A stretch of 64,000 bases of DNA from Stratiolaelaps scimitus. Its lineage: Eukaryota > Arthropoda > Arachnida > Mesostigmata > Laelapidae. Below, in pieces: positions 1 through 11,398 of this stretch. The position numbers were made by a program, and so were the translations under genes. The notes beneath the pieces are model-generated. The model saw only the letters and a program-made list of their open reading frames with translations, was not told where the DNA came from and did not search any database. How positions within the stretch are numbered: position 1 is the first letter of the stretch; every line of letters starts with the position of its first letter. The stretch lies in the NCBI GenBank assembly GCA_019614645.1, contig JABWDB010000071.1, positions 595,001 through 659,000 of the forward strand, given 5' to 3'.

Positions 1-1718
1 ATCAATTTTTAAAATTTGGCCCACATAATTAATTTGGCTCACGAGAGATGAAAAAGGCTAATGTGAGCCTCGTTCACAAATTGACGTCGAAAAATTATTC
101 TATCTTAAAATTTAGTTGGAGTAAATGCTTTTCTCCCGAAAGCGGAACAGTATGGTCGATTGGTGCGTTTCCGATTTTGCTAAAAATAACATACATACGT
201 TAAACTGCATTTAACAACGAAACATAATATCTTGTAGAAGTTACATGACTACTTTTACTTTAAATTTTAAACCAAATCTATTCCACAAGTATGCACTTCC
301 ACTTTCTTAGAAACCTCACAGTAATCTATTCGACTTTGCCGTTTTATGATGTGATTTCGATAATTGGATCAAAAAGGGCCACTCCTAAAGAGCGAATAGT
401 TTGGCTACTTCAAAGGCTATTTCAAATTACCTGAAAAAATTGACTGGCATTTTTTTAATTAAAAATCGAGCAAACATTTTTGAATCTGGTGTGCCGCGTG
501 TTTTTTGAGTGGGAGTGAGTGGAACCTTCACTACTGATCACTGTTTGATTCACCTACACATTAACCTATTTTTCACACGATTGAACCCGTCAATATTGAC
601 TTCGTGACAGAGCAAAACTTTTGGAACTACGAGGCTGTTTTAAAGTTGAATATAGAATAGAAGTCAGACGACTCTAGAGCATTACAACAGCTAATCGTGC
701 CACAAACTAAGGCGGAGTTATTGAATGACCTGCGAAATATGCAGATCAAAAACGTGTTCAGCGGTCAACATAACGCCTAAATCTCGAATGAGATCCTTTG
801 TTGAAAAGAAATCGTTGTTTAAAGTGAACTCAATTCGTTTCGACCCGGTGAAAGTTCTTCCCAATCATATCATTAACAGAGCATCGCCTTGACATAGCAT
901 CACTTGCCTCCTACGATCTGACATAATTCTCCAGTGTATTTAATGGACCACAGAGTTGGATATCATCATAATGTATAGTGAATCATAAATATCAAAATAT
1001 TATAGTGAATCAACAAAATCGCTGACTCTCTTTTTGTTTGGGAATATGGTCGAATGCTGATATGTGGTTACAAGTTGTACACAGGATATATATCCTTTGA
1101 AAAACCCCTCCGTTGATCGTCAAGGAGTCCCAAAAAGGTAATTAAAAATGTGTTCAACTAGGATCTTTTCAGATTTTTAATACAATATCGACATATTGCG
1201 TCCATGGGATAGTGAACGGTTTGCTCACAATAATTCTGAGCGGTGCTAATGAGCTCTAGTGAGACGCTTTTGAAAGATTGGAGGAACCCCGTGCGGAGTT
1301 CGACTGCACTGGAACAGAAGCTGCTTAATTGTTTTGAAGACATAATTATCGGTAATACTTAACGAGGGGTGGTTAATTGGCTGAAAAGCCCAACTCTGCA
1401 TCTGAATGGCAATTAGACACAATGGCAGAGGAAATAATTAGAGTTTCCTTGACCTTCAATGCTCCCTTTTTCCCCATTACAGCTGAAAATAATACATTTC
1501 TGAGGCTCAAGGTTGGGACCGATGCAAGGTTGGCCAATACGTTTTACATATGAAGAACTGCTGTAGGTTTAACTAATCAGCCAACTAGTCTAACCCATAA
1601 AGCCCCTTAGTCAGAATATTGTGGACTCGATTGTGAAGTTTCTCCGAGTAAGCTAACAGCGGAACAAGGAGTTCAAAAAATAGGGATATAAGATCATTCT
1701 ATTCATAAATATCATCCT
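1..1718. other. No recognisable gene
   Basis: AT-rich sequence with only short open frames broken by stops on both strands. A 61-codon minus-strand frame (1158-1343) shows no family signature I recognise. Given the surrounding retroelements this is probably decayed repeat or intergenic DNA, but I cannot assign it. Confidence 0.5.
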
Positions 1719-1727
1719 GGTAGTCAC

Positions 1728-3802
1728 GCGGCGACGGCGAAGATAACGACATCCCTGCGGTCTCCAGGATGAAAGTTATCCAAGCGGCAGAGCGAATCAA
1801 GACGGGAAAGGCCCCGGGTATGGACGGCATCCCACCCGCAGCGACTAGGATCCTACTGATGGAGTTTCCGGATATGGTGGCCAGCGTCTTCACCCGACTC
1901 GTGCGCGACGGCTCATTCCCAGCAGTGTGGCAAAAGGCGGAAGTAGTACTCCTGCCGAAAGGTGGGGGAGCCTTCGGCCCAATCTGCCTCCTTGGAACCC
2001 TGGCCAAAGCGTACGAGTCTGTAGTGGAGGAGAGGCTCAGGGCTTTCTCGGAAGAGGACAGACTACTTTCGGACGACCAATACGGCTTCAGAAAGTCGAG
2101 GTCTGTGTTAACGGCGGTGCGCAGAGTGCTCTCGAAGGCAGAGGTACTGGCCAAAAAGACACGCTCAGGACGCAAAGAGTCTCGACTTACCTAACCCGGA
2201 TAGTCGCTGACTACCTGAAAGACAGAGACATCTTCAGCGAAGGCGTCCGTTACAAGATGACAGCGGGTGTACCGCAAGGTTCCATTATGGGCCCACTCCT
2301 ATGGAACCTTGCCTACGACGGAGTGCTCCGCTGGAGGCACGGCCTCCCGGAGGGCACGGACATTGCGGCATACGCCGACGACACAGCACTCACGGTAAAG
2401 GCGCGCACGGAAAGAGAACTAGAGACGAACGCCAATCTTGCACTGGCAGATATCTCACTTTGGATGCGAGCCAACGGACTGGAACTGAGACTGTTTTTTT
2501 CGAGCTGACCCTCAGTTGTTCCCCTATCTGACAGGCCCCAGCTTTTAACCTTTAGGTATTACTATGAGGACCTGTCGGGGCCACCTTTGCCACTGGAACT
2601 GGCCCCCCAGAAGTCTGAGGCGATCCTTCTGATAGGGAAAAAGAAGTGTCGGCACGAGCTCTGTATCTCACTCGATGGAGTACAAATCGAGCTGAAAAAG
2701 ACAGTGCGATACCTGGGCGTTCATCTCGACCGAGCGCTACGGGGATCCCCTCACATGGCAATTGCCGCGCAGAAGACTACGAAAACGGCGGCTCAGCTGG
2801 CCAGGCTGATGCCGAACATCATCAGTCCAAGGGAGGGAAAGCGACGGTTACTGATGAGCGTGGCCGAGTCCATCATTCTCTTCGGTGCCCCCGTGTGGCC
2901 CGAACCAGCCTTGGAGACTGACCGCAACTTAAAGATCACGCTGAGGGTCCAGCGCGCACTTGCGTTGAGAGTCTCGCAGGCTTACAGAACAGTAAATGGG
3001 GACGCGGCCTTTGTCCTGGCAAGCACCATGCCATGGGACATTAAGGCCAAGGAACGGAAGAAGGCATAGTCGGGCTCGACGAGGGATAAGGCAGAGCTCC
3101 GAGAGGCCAGCCTCAATGAATGGCAAAACCGATGGAATGGGATCAGTGGGAACAAGACGGGAGCCAAGGTTCGGGAAGCCATCCCTCATATCAGGGAATG
3201 GACGGAAAGACCTGGTGGTGAGCTGACCTATGATCTGTCCCAGTTCCTTACGGGACATGGGGACTTTACGGTTTATCTATCACGCTTTAAGGACATCGGC
3301 TCCTCCTGCACGCTCTGTGAGGCTCACGACGAGGACGATGCGATGCACACAATGGCGAGCTGTGCAGCGCTTAACGAGGTCAGGGGGAAGCACATGTCGT
3401 TAGAACTGAACCTAGATGAAGGCATGCGAGCCTTCGTCAAGTTCCTCTGCACATCGACTGATAACTGGAACAAGGGTGAGCTACTCGCGAGAGCGTTGCT
3501 GACCTCCAAGGACAGGCTGGAGAGGGACCGCATAGCCAGACTAGCGGCCGATGCAGTTTCCGCACAAGACAGAGGACTAACCGAGGGATAGGACACGGTC
3601 GGCGATAAGCGCTGACTGCCGGTCCCTGCAAGACATTGTTCCAAGTAATTCCTCATGGATAAGTACTGAACAATGTCCCAAGTCACAAATCGGTTGGAGG
3701 TTTAGTCAGTAAGAATCTGACACTACCACTCGAATACCCTAGAAGTGAAAAGTGGTGCCTATGCAAGGTTTGCCTTTAATCTCTGTATTAAAAAAAAAGA
3801 AA
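1728..3802 (+). mobile_element. R1-like non-LTR retrotransposon, 5'-truncated and broken
   Basis: The translated pieces cover a reverse transcriptase with the KAPGMDGIP entry motif (about 1810), an FGP-CLLGTLAK block (about 1975), a QYGFRKSRS block (about 2080), PQGS-GPLLWN (about 2275) and the catalytic AYADD (about 2368). A conserved RYLGVHLD region (about 2710) and a terminal cysteine-histidine motif of CxxC...H...C type (about 3309-3365) follow. This order is typical of R1-clade LINE second ORFs. The copy is dead: about 100 nt around 2175-2195 are missing, removing the RT block that holds the first catalytic aspartate; an in-frame stop lies at 3067-3069; and a SINE sits inside the ORF (2488-2591). 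It ends in an A-rich tail at about 3790-3802. The 9-bp direct repeat GGTAGTCAC at 1719-1727 and 3803-3811 marks the target-site duplication, so this is a 5'-truncated insertion. Confidence 0.85.
2488..2591 (-). mobile_element. SINE family A fragment nested inside the LINE RT ORF
   Basis: This is the reverse complement of the 3' part of the SINE seen at 6470-6735 and 41881-42070, with shared blocks such as CCCCGACAGGTCCTCATAG and a final GCTCGAAAAAA tail. It is flanked by the direct repeat ACTGGAACTG at 2478-2487 and 2592-2601. The insertion plus one repeat copy is 114 nt, a multiple of three, and the RT frame is the same on both sides. Confidence 0.9.
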
Positions 3803-3811
3803 GGTAGTCAC

Positions 3812-4679
3812 AAAACGATGCAAAGACGTATTGGCAGAGCACTCATGACAAAACCGAAAACTATTTTTGTTAAGCCAGATGAACAGGGTTAAAGACAGTG
3901 AACACTGCAGTGACATGGCACATCGACGATTAACACTAAATCGACGTCCTCTGCGACAAATGCCAAATGTTTAACGTACCGATAAAATAAGGAGACCATA
4001 AATCTCTTGATCGTTCTAGGGAAAAGGTGTGTCCACAAAAAAACACTAAATGCAAATACTGAAATTCAATATTTCTACTCACTCATTGTTATTTTAACAC
4101 ATTTCACCTAACGAAGGGGAGGATCCTTTGGCATCTTGGAGGCAAGGCCATTTAGCAGTTATTGAATAAATATATTTGATTACCACTATAGGATAACGTA
4201 TAGTTAGTGCAACTTGTCACCGTGTGTACTTTAAGGCAACTCACTACTGTTCGGAGCAGACGTTAATGGGTTAATCTGCTGACCGTTTTGGTTGTAGGCG
4301 ATTTTGACTAATGAGTGATGACCAATTATTAATGCCTTGGTCGAGTCGTAGAAATGACTATGATACGCACATTTCTGACAAATAGTAATCGTTATGAGCA
4401 AATTTTAACATTTTAAGATAACGTTAGGCTTCGTAGGGTAGGTGAGAAACAGCTTGCTGAAAAACATACCACATCTATCTGCAAGCATATTCATATTCAT
4501 ATCTGGAATATGCTCTAATCTCTATCTGAGTACAACCCTGAATAAGCAAAAGGGAAAAGCTACACATTAACAGTCCATTTTATCAGACACGGTACGAGAA
4601 TCATGATGACATATGTTACAATATGAAAGTAAAGCATGGAACACGTTCGTTTGATCGTATGGAGTATACAACGAAATTT
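3812..4679. other. No recognisable gene
   Basis: AT-rich sequence without a sustained or family-like reading frame; presumed intergenic. Confidence 0.5.
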
Positions 4680-5190
4680 GTCTATATACACTCCGCGAGA
4701 AAAAGATGGGACACCCCCATTTTCCTGACTTTTTTGCGCAACCGTAAGTAGCACTGCAGTTCCGCTTTCAGTCATTCAAATATACCACATTTCAAGAACA
4801 TTTCACGAATATTTGACTATCCAACTCAAATGTAAACACTTGATATTGGAAATTGTCGTTTCGAGGGTGCGACAAAAGGGTTGGACAGTTAGTGTTTGTC
4901 GAGTGGGACAACAGCTGAAATGCAACTGAGTTCGAAGATCGTTCTCCTACAAAGAGAAGGCGCCAAGATGACCCGAAGCAGTAAGTGCGCGTAACAGCTT
5001 CTTGACTCCAGACTTGAATATTATAGAAAACCTGTGGAGCGTCTTATCTAGAGGCTGTTTTTAGAGGTGGCAACCCGTATCAAACGCTACATGAGCTAAA
5101 AAAAAGCTTTGGTAGTCAAATGGAATGTTCCTGTCATTTTGTCGCGCAATGTATGTGATTGAAATAAATTGAAACATCGTGGTGAATTCG
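4680..5190 (+). mobile_element. Tc1-like DNA transposon remnant with internal deletion
   Basis: Around 5010-5170 the translation contains the Tc1 transposase signature TPDLNIIENLWSVL followed by a degraded terminal helix (LxxLKKALVVKWN-like) with frameshifts. About 100-150 nt upstream (4870-4970) a stretch resembles the Tc1 N-terminal helix-turn-helix (KGWTVS...R.GQQL). The central catalytic domain between them is absent, so this looks like an internally deleted, inactive copy. Terminal inverted repeats were not resolved. Confidence 0.6.
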
Positions 5191-5496
5191 ATATACTGTG
5201 CTTGCTATTGTGGTAAAGAGAATTTTCCTCTAGAGTAGATTAGTCATCTGCGCAGATAAAATATTCCGCTGTCATAATTCATCATTTAGCGCGCATCTCA
5301 ACTAGAGATCATACATAAATTATTCTATATAATTTATGTTACATTACACTATTACAAATTATATTTTATATATTATATATTTCACACCCTTTAGCAGGGG
5401 GCTTTATTCCGGATGCAACAAAGAGAGGCACTTATGACAGAAGTGTTTACAAATTTAGAGGATAAAATCACATAAAGGTTCCACCTTCACATAACA

Positions 5497-5787
5497 TCAC
5501 CAGTCATTTGTGCGAGGCAATGTATTGTTGATGGTGAAGCGTGCTGTGCGCCACGCAAACATATGGTTGATCAATTCTTTCTTGGCAACAACCTTCGCTT
5601 GGACGTTGGTACCGGCCCTAGTATTCGTATTTCTGAAAAATTTTGCAGCCTGGATAGAGCGTTTACATACAATATTAAATGCATGTTTGTCATATATATT
5701 TACGATCGAGCTAATATCTTCGCACTGCACATCATTTACATTGATATTACAGCGGAAAACCACTCGTTGGACGAATCTCTTATGCAT
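5497..5787 (-). pseudogene. Possible LINE ORF1-like remnant
   Basis: A 96-codon open minus-strand frame has an ED-I-N-YDKHAFNI pattern followed by a KELINHMFAWRTARFTINN stretch. This faintly resembles the RNA-binding domain of CR1/jockey ORF1 proteins. It lies next to CR1-like endonuclease debris on the same strand. The assignment is weak; it could be an unrelated chance frame. Confidence 0.25.
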
Positions 5788-5934
5788 TTTGGTAATTATG
5801 TTTCTATCATCGCACAGCCCAGTGTTCCATACAGGGAAAGCATATAATATAGCCGGAAGCAGGTATTGTTTAGAAAGCGAACATACGAACTAGGTTCTTT
5901 AAATATTTACTTAGACTGCCCGCGGCGGATGTCC

Positions 5935-7392
5935 CATCATCACCCTTGATAGAGCACAGATTGTCATTCGACGTCGTATGTATTTATGTATGGCACACCT
6001 GGGGCGAGAGATCCCACAATGCCATACTCTTCCTGAATTCGCTTCCTGTGAAGCATCTTTTCCAGCTTTTCCCGCAGAGCCAGTCCTTCCAATTCGGAGG
6101 CACGGACTACCCGGCGAGTATGTTGTATCCCATTGTCCAGATGACTGTCCTTCATGCATTTGCGCGGTATGAAGATCTCAAGAGAAAACACTACGTATTC
6201 GATAACCCTTTATACACCTCATTTGCATCAACACAAGAAGAGAAGAACGTCGTCGACGCGAGATTGATACGTATCCCATCCTAGTCACCCCTGTCGTAGT
6301 CAAAATAAGTAGTTCGGTCAGGAGATTGAATGGGACTGGAGGATATGTTGAACTTAATCAGGAAGTGGTCAGTAGGTATAGAAGCACACGACACCATAAC
6401 ATCGTCTACCCAGTCATCGTTTGTTAGTATGAGATGAAGCATATTACTGCCTCTAGTAGGGTTTTCAACGGTCCCCTGGATGGTCTAGTGGTGAGCGTCT
6501 TAGACTACTAGACCGGAGGGACACGTGTGTGTTGGGTTCAAATCCTGTCAGACGCGGAGAATCTTTGGAGTTCTTTATCATCTTTCTTTATCTGAAGATT
6601 CTGGTCAGGAACGAGTAAGGAAGAGAATAAGCAAAGGTGGCCCCGACAGGTCCTCATAGTGATACCTAAAGGTTAAGAGCTGTGGCCTGTCAGATAGGGG
6701 AACAGCTGAGGGTCAGCTCGAAAAAAAAAGAAAAAAGTAGGGATTTCAACTAGCTGTCGGAGCCCGGACTCGCAGCAGAAATGGAGGAACATCTCTTCTT
6801 TGGACCGTCTCATATCATCAGACATCACAATCCGTCCAGTTGAGTACCACTAATTTGTTCAGTTCATGCCGGGTTGATTAAAATCACCAGCAGTCTCCAC
6901 ACTTCGATCCTCAGTTATTAGATTCTCGAGATGGACAATGAGGGAGCTCATTCGTAATGTGCGATCATGAAGTGTGCCCGTAGGATTGAAATAAGTGCTG
7001 ATCAGTCGAGTTTTACCGGTAGCGAGAATAATGTCGACAGCAACGACTTCAGATTATACATCATGAACGACGACTTCCAAACAAGGACATTTGGAGTTCA
7101 CTAGCAAAGGCACTCCTCCACCAGTTTGACCGCCACGATCTCTCCGGAATACTTCAAATTTCCCATTTGCCGACAGTTCTGCGAACGTTACACCATCAGT
7201 TTGCCATGTTTCGGTAATGAAAGCTTCATCAATCCCGTCACTGGTAATAAACGCAAGCAGGCAATAGATTTTAGCAAGCGATCTAGCATTCAGAGATACA
7301 CATTTAATTTTTATGTTATCATCATCGTTCAACTTCTGTGTTGGTTCAAGTTCAATGTCACTTGACAGCTTTCGCCTTTGAGATAGGTGCAA
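5935..7392 (-). mobile_element. CR1/jockey-like LINE endonuclease region, degraded
   Basis: Reading the minus strand from 7392 downward gives an AP-endonuclease-like domain of a non-LTR element: CVSLNARSL near the start, a TETW motif, a glycine-rich GGV block, then ISTYFNP, GDFN (about 6870) and, beyond a SINE insertion, PTRGSNMLHLILTND and a DHFLIKF block (about 6360). Downstream the linker toward the RT is recognisable but full of stops (about 6290-5940). The SINE at 6470-6735 splits the domain between the LVE-PT and RGSNML segments. The following RT is not found in the expected place, so the copy is truncated or rearranged. Confidence 0.75.
6470..6735 (+). mobile_element. Full-length tRNA-derived SINE (family A)
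   Basis: A 266-bp unit. The first about 75 bp look tRNA-like, with an A-box-like TGGTCTAGTGGTGAG at about 6484 and a B box GGGTTCAAATCC at about 6534. A unique body and an A-rich tail follow (about 6719-6735). It is flanked by 15-bp target-site duplications at 6455-6469 and 6736-6750 that differ at one position (AGTAGGGTTTTCAAC versus AGTAGGGATTTCAAC). It lies inside LINE endonuclease coding sequence. It is the only copy in the window with the promoter head, so it can serve as the family reference. The sequence does not show whether it is transcribed by Pol III today. Confidence 0.93.
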
Positions 7393-7985
7393 TCATTGGG
7401 ACGGGTGATGGTCGATCACATCGGCTTTACGTAGCCGACCACTGAAAATTTTTATTATTGCACCCGTTCCAGATTTCGGGAAGGAACAGGTTGTCAATAT
7501 CGATGTCTGGAACCTCTACGAAAAGGAGCAGTGATGTGCATAGCGGGTTTTCATTTTTAACAACAATGGAGTATATTCCGGACGTGACAGATGCTCAAAA
7601 AGACCAAATAGATACACTTGGCAACGAGTTAGGTTATTTTTTCTTGCGGTTTTCAACGCTCGGCGTTGTTTACGTTTTTTCATCATGGACGTCTTCGCAT
7701 TTCTCATTTTTTGGTAGGTGTATTGAATTTTATCAGTTGACTACAATGGCCTCTGGACAGGGACCAGCGATCTAGTGGATGAGTGCTTTGATCTAGTGGA
7801 TGAGTGCTGTTCGCGCCGCGTTGTTCGCCCACGCTGGAGGCTATCAGGACGAACCCGAGCAGATTTGCTGTTATTATTGATCCGAGGTGGCTATTTTGTT
7901 TTCCAGGAGTTGATTCTTTTCGAGCAACATGTCATTTCTTGAAGTCAGCGAGCGTACAGTGGAATAGCGTACAGCGAGCGTACGT
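7393..7985 (-). other. Probable LINE 5' segment / ORF1 debris between two LINE pieces
   Basis: Minus-strand frames here encode a coiled-coil-like stretch (LLEKNQLLENK, about 7880-7910) and a lysine/arginine-rich stretch (about 7650-7700), as LINE ORF1 proteins often do, leading into the endonuclease that starts below 7392. A 21-bp tandem duplication (GATCTAGTGGATGAGTGCT...) occupies about 7769-7810. The junction with the upstream RT fragment is near 7985, where short GCGAGCGTAC repeats occur. Confidence 0.35.
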
Positions 7986-8460
7986 AGAATAAAATTTATC
8001 AGGATTATAAACATGTACGGTCCAAGAATGGAGTCCTGCAGCGTTCCTACGTTAACCTCTTGCCATGTAGATTCTACCAGATCAACTTTCGCTGCTTCTC
8101 TTCTACCGGTGAGGTACGAGCGGAACCAGTTTACCACCATTACGGAGCAGCCAGCACAGGCTAGGGCTTCAAGGAAGAGGGCGTGCGAGAGACAATTGAA
8201 CGCGGTTGACACGTTCAGGAATACACCAAGACAAAGATTGTTCCGTTCAATAGAATCATTGATTTCTTGCCACAGATGCGCTAAAGCCAGCTCGGTCGAA
8301 CGTCTTCTACGAAATCCAAATTGAGACGGCGAAAAGAAATTAGTCGACTCCAAATGAAGTTCAAGTCTCCGCTTAACCAAGTTCTCAATCACCTTGGATA
8401 GGTAGTCCACAAGAGGGATTGGCCGATAATTGCCTGCTAATTTGCGGTCACCTTTGTTTT
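7986..8460 (-). mobile_element. CR1-like LINE reverse transcriptase fragment
   Basis: The minus strand reads KGDRKLAGNYRPIPL, SKVIENLVKRRL, SPSQFGFRRRRSTELAL, a degraded first catalytic block (FLNVSTAFN where FLDxSKAFD is usual), WFRSYLTGR and SILGPYMFIILINFIL, then stops being RT. It covers roughly the first half of an RT and lacks the F/YADD motif. On the minus strand it lies upstream of the endonuclease piece, the reverse of the normal EN-RT order, so the two come from different insertions or from a rearrangement. Confidence 0.8.
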
Positions 8461-9560
8461 TTCAAGAGGGGCCTTCAAATAGAGATGCTATTTGAGATTT
8501 TTATTATTATAGGAGTGAGTCGCCTTGACCGCAGAACGACAAACTTTAGCAACAAATCACAGTACAGGATATGGCGGGAGCTCTGGTAAGGGATCACCCA
8601 TTCTTTGAACCCATAAAGGACTTCACCGCACAGGTGATTAACGTCAAGGACCTCACCATCCGACAGGGCCAAGGAACCCCCAAGCGGCCCACAGCACCGA
8701 GTCCATCTTGAAGAAAATGACTTCCCATCGTTGATACTGATATATAAAATTTAATTTATAAAAATAGGGGGAATGCATGCTGAACATTTCAATTCTCTGA
8801 ATTTGGTCTCGGTAGATATAGGCGTGTGAGAGGGCTCGTTATTACACTAGGACAGGATTTTCGTCGCGATATCACAAGCCTCGTTTCAAACGTTAATCAC
8901 AATCAATCGTTTGGGCATCGCCCCTTTTAAATGACATTCTAAAGGCAATGACAAATTAAATCAAATTCGAATGTGGTATTGAAAGGTTTCTATGGGAAGG
9001 AATTGCTAAAGGAAAAACGACCTATAGTTTTATAGTGAGGCATTGAGCTGGGTGATGAGGTTTATGTAATAAATACAATGGATATATATACCTCCCCACT
9101 GCGTGGCCTTTTTCTACAAATAGACCGACGTTTAAAGGCAGCCGCTCTTTATTATGAGTTCTGAAAAAACGTGGACTTCAATACGTATTTAAAAGAAGGA
9201 AATTATCAAACGGTCAGAAGTTTTATAGAGAGCATTTGTACCACAAACGACGTACATATCCGTGTAAAATTTCGATATACAAATAATAGCCTAGCTGAAT
9301 GGCAATGTGCAGCGTTACTGATACAAACAAAGCATTGTTGCAGACGCGTAAGCGTCTGTTGTTTCCATCGCTCGATAAACGATCTCTCTCCTCCAGCTGC
9401 TTTTTTTGCTAAGACAGATGTTCCCCCTTAACAGCCATAGACATCGGTGCTGAACGTGGCATGATACAGTAGGTATGTGTCAGCAAGGGCATCGGTGCCA
9501 CAGCTGACAGATACTTTACCAAAGATTAGTTAATGCCACTCGTAGCAAACGGTCACCACA
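8461..9560. other. No gene; scattered transposon-like debris
   Basis: No sustained coding frame of known family. A short stretch at about 9095-9150 (CCCACTGCGTGG-CTTTTT...) resembles the sequence leading into the mariner remnant at about 18570-18630 and may be a solo mariner-type end. The 86-codon frame at 9171-9431 has no signature I recognise. Confidence 0.4.
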
Positions 9561-9562
9561 AA

Positions 9563-9590
9563 AGGAGGGAGAGAGAGAGAGAGAGAGGGG
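9563..9590. repeat. (GA)n microsatellite
   Basis: Uninterrupted GA dinucleotides following GGAGGGAG. Confidence 0.9.
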
Positions 9591-9969
9591 ATGTGGTACA
9601 AAAAAGCGAGAGTTGTAGAACTGTAGCAGGTAGTGGAGATGAATAATGCCATATGATGGTGTTGCAGGTTGCTAATACAGATAGAGAGGGTAATAGTATA
9701 TGTAGATTTGCGGATGTAATCGGTAGAATATAGACTGTAAATGCACTAAGTTCAAATAAAGCAGATGATAACACTAAATGCAAAAAAGGCTTGATTTAGT
9801 AATAATATAATAAATATTTATTGAGTGTTTGTTGGCCATTCTCCGAATATGGTTTCTACCGTCGCTTAGATCGTCGTATATCATTTTGTTTTTCATCATC
9901 CGTCTTCTTTCTTCAATTGAGCGCCTCATTCCAATTTGGTCGGTCGACATAACCGATGGGTGATGTGGT

Positions 9970-9993
9970 TATATATATATATATATATATATA
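9970..9993. repeat. (TA)n microsatellite
   Basis: About 12 uninterrupted TA units. Confidence 0.95.
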
Positions 9994-10109
9994 ACAGCTC
10001 GTAACGGATAGCACTCAATCAAAGGAGATTCTCGAACTTATTCCTCGAGTTTCTTTATATTGGCATTCATAATTCTCCCGCTCGCTATCATCGCTATTTT
10101 ACCTTATTT

Positions 10110-10150
10110 TCTCTCTTTCTCTCTCTCTCTCTCCTATATATATATATATT
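10110..10150. repeat. Compound (CT)n(TA)n microsatellite
   Basis: A CT-rich run grades directly into a TA run. Confidence 0.9.
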
Positions 10151-10607
10151 GTGCCATTTTCATACTTGGTGCTCTATCACCTAACACAGAGGTATCCAAA
10201 GAGTATCAGTGAGTTAACACCAAAGAGACACATTTAGCCTTCATCATTCACTTATATTTATATCGTTCGACAAGTCGCCGTCATTTCCTTATCAGTTATC
10301 GCCATACTGTTTTATTATTCGTAATCAGCAGTAATAGCTGTGTTTCATTATGCTATTTTCTTCATATAATTGGTTGTTTCACTATTATATATATATACTT
10401 ATTATTTTTATTATAGGTTATGGGTGTAGAAAGGAGTATCAGAGTATCGAACACTTGAAGACAAGACGACCTTTCCCGAGCATCAAGTTTACGACGAGTC
10501 CCTTTTAGGCGGGCCGCAAGATCATCCATTCATTGGTAGCGTAATGAACTAACGAACGATCAGTGTATAATAGTTGGTTAGAAGGATATTACACAAGAAT
10601 CATAGCA

Positions 10608-10625
10608 AATATATATATATATATT
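10608..10625. repeat. (AT)n microsatellite
   Basis: Nine AT units. Confidence 0.85.
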
Positions 10626-11398
10626 ATACTGGCGTACTGCTGTTGCTTCGTGAGTGATGGAAGTAAAATTGTTCCAGCGGGTGGCATTGTTCAGTAAAAA
10701 ACTGATATCAGGCCTGTACGTCAAACTTTCAAATGTGAACTTATCTTAATAATGGAAAGGTTAAAGCGTTCGCCCTGCCTCTATCAAAAGCACACAACGA
10801 TTCAATGGTCAACATACTCAACTTTGTCAACCGCTGACCGTTTTCCCAAAACACCGTTGTTTTATTTTCGATGCTCTTTTGATGATGACGTTTATCCGAT
10901 GCGTCCACAAACAACTCCCCCCCCAACCCCCAACCCCATTCATTGTTCTGATATTTCTCGACTAGTTTTATTCGGCGATATGTAAGGCAACAAGATGTTA
11001 GTTCACAACGGTTCAGGCGCAAGCTAAGGGCGTTAAAGACGAATAGAAGATAAAATCCACCAGTGACTTAATTAGAGAAAAGCGCAAGAAAAAATTCAAG
11101 ATCAAATGAGGCAACAAGTATCGTATTAACACAATTCATTATAGGTGAACTCAGACCTAAGTCCTCATACAATAGGATCGCTTACAAAAACAAGTAGTCA
11201 CTCATTTCATAGTACGAGAAGGAAGAAAGGCGGCGGAAGACACCGGGGGACCAACCCGGGGCCTTTACGGGCGCTTGAAGCGTTGAAGGTCGCAACGGAA
11301 CAATCGCTTGCAGTAGTGGCCATCGGTAATGGGGCGATGTTGTCACGTAGACAACACGAAACTTGTCCTATCGACAGATGATTTCATTCATGAACACC

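Larger units (their letters stand above)
9591..11398. other. 3' flank of EB1; probably includes its 3' UTR
   Basis: No coding frame of known family. On the minus strand, candidate AATAAA signals lie at 10967-10972 and 10861-10866, about 430-540 nt past the EB1 stop codon, so EB1 transcripts may end in this area. Microsatellites are listed separately. Confidence 0.4.
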
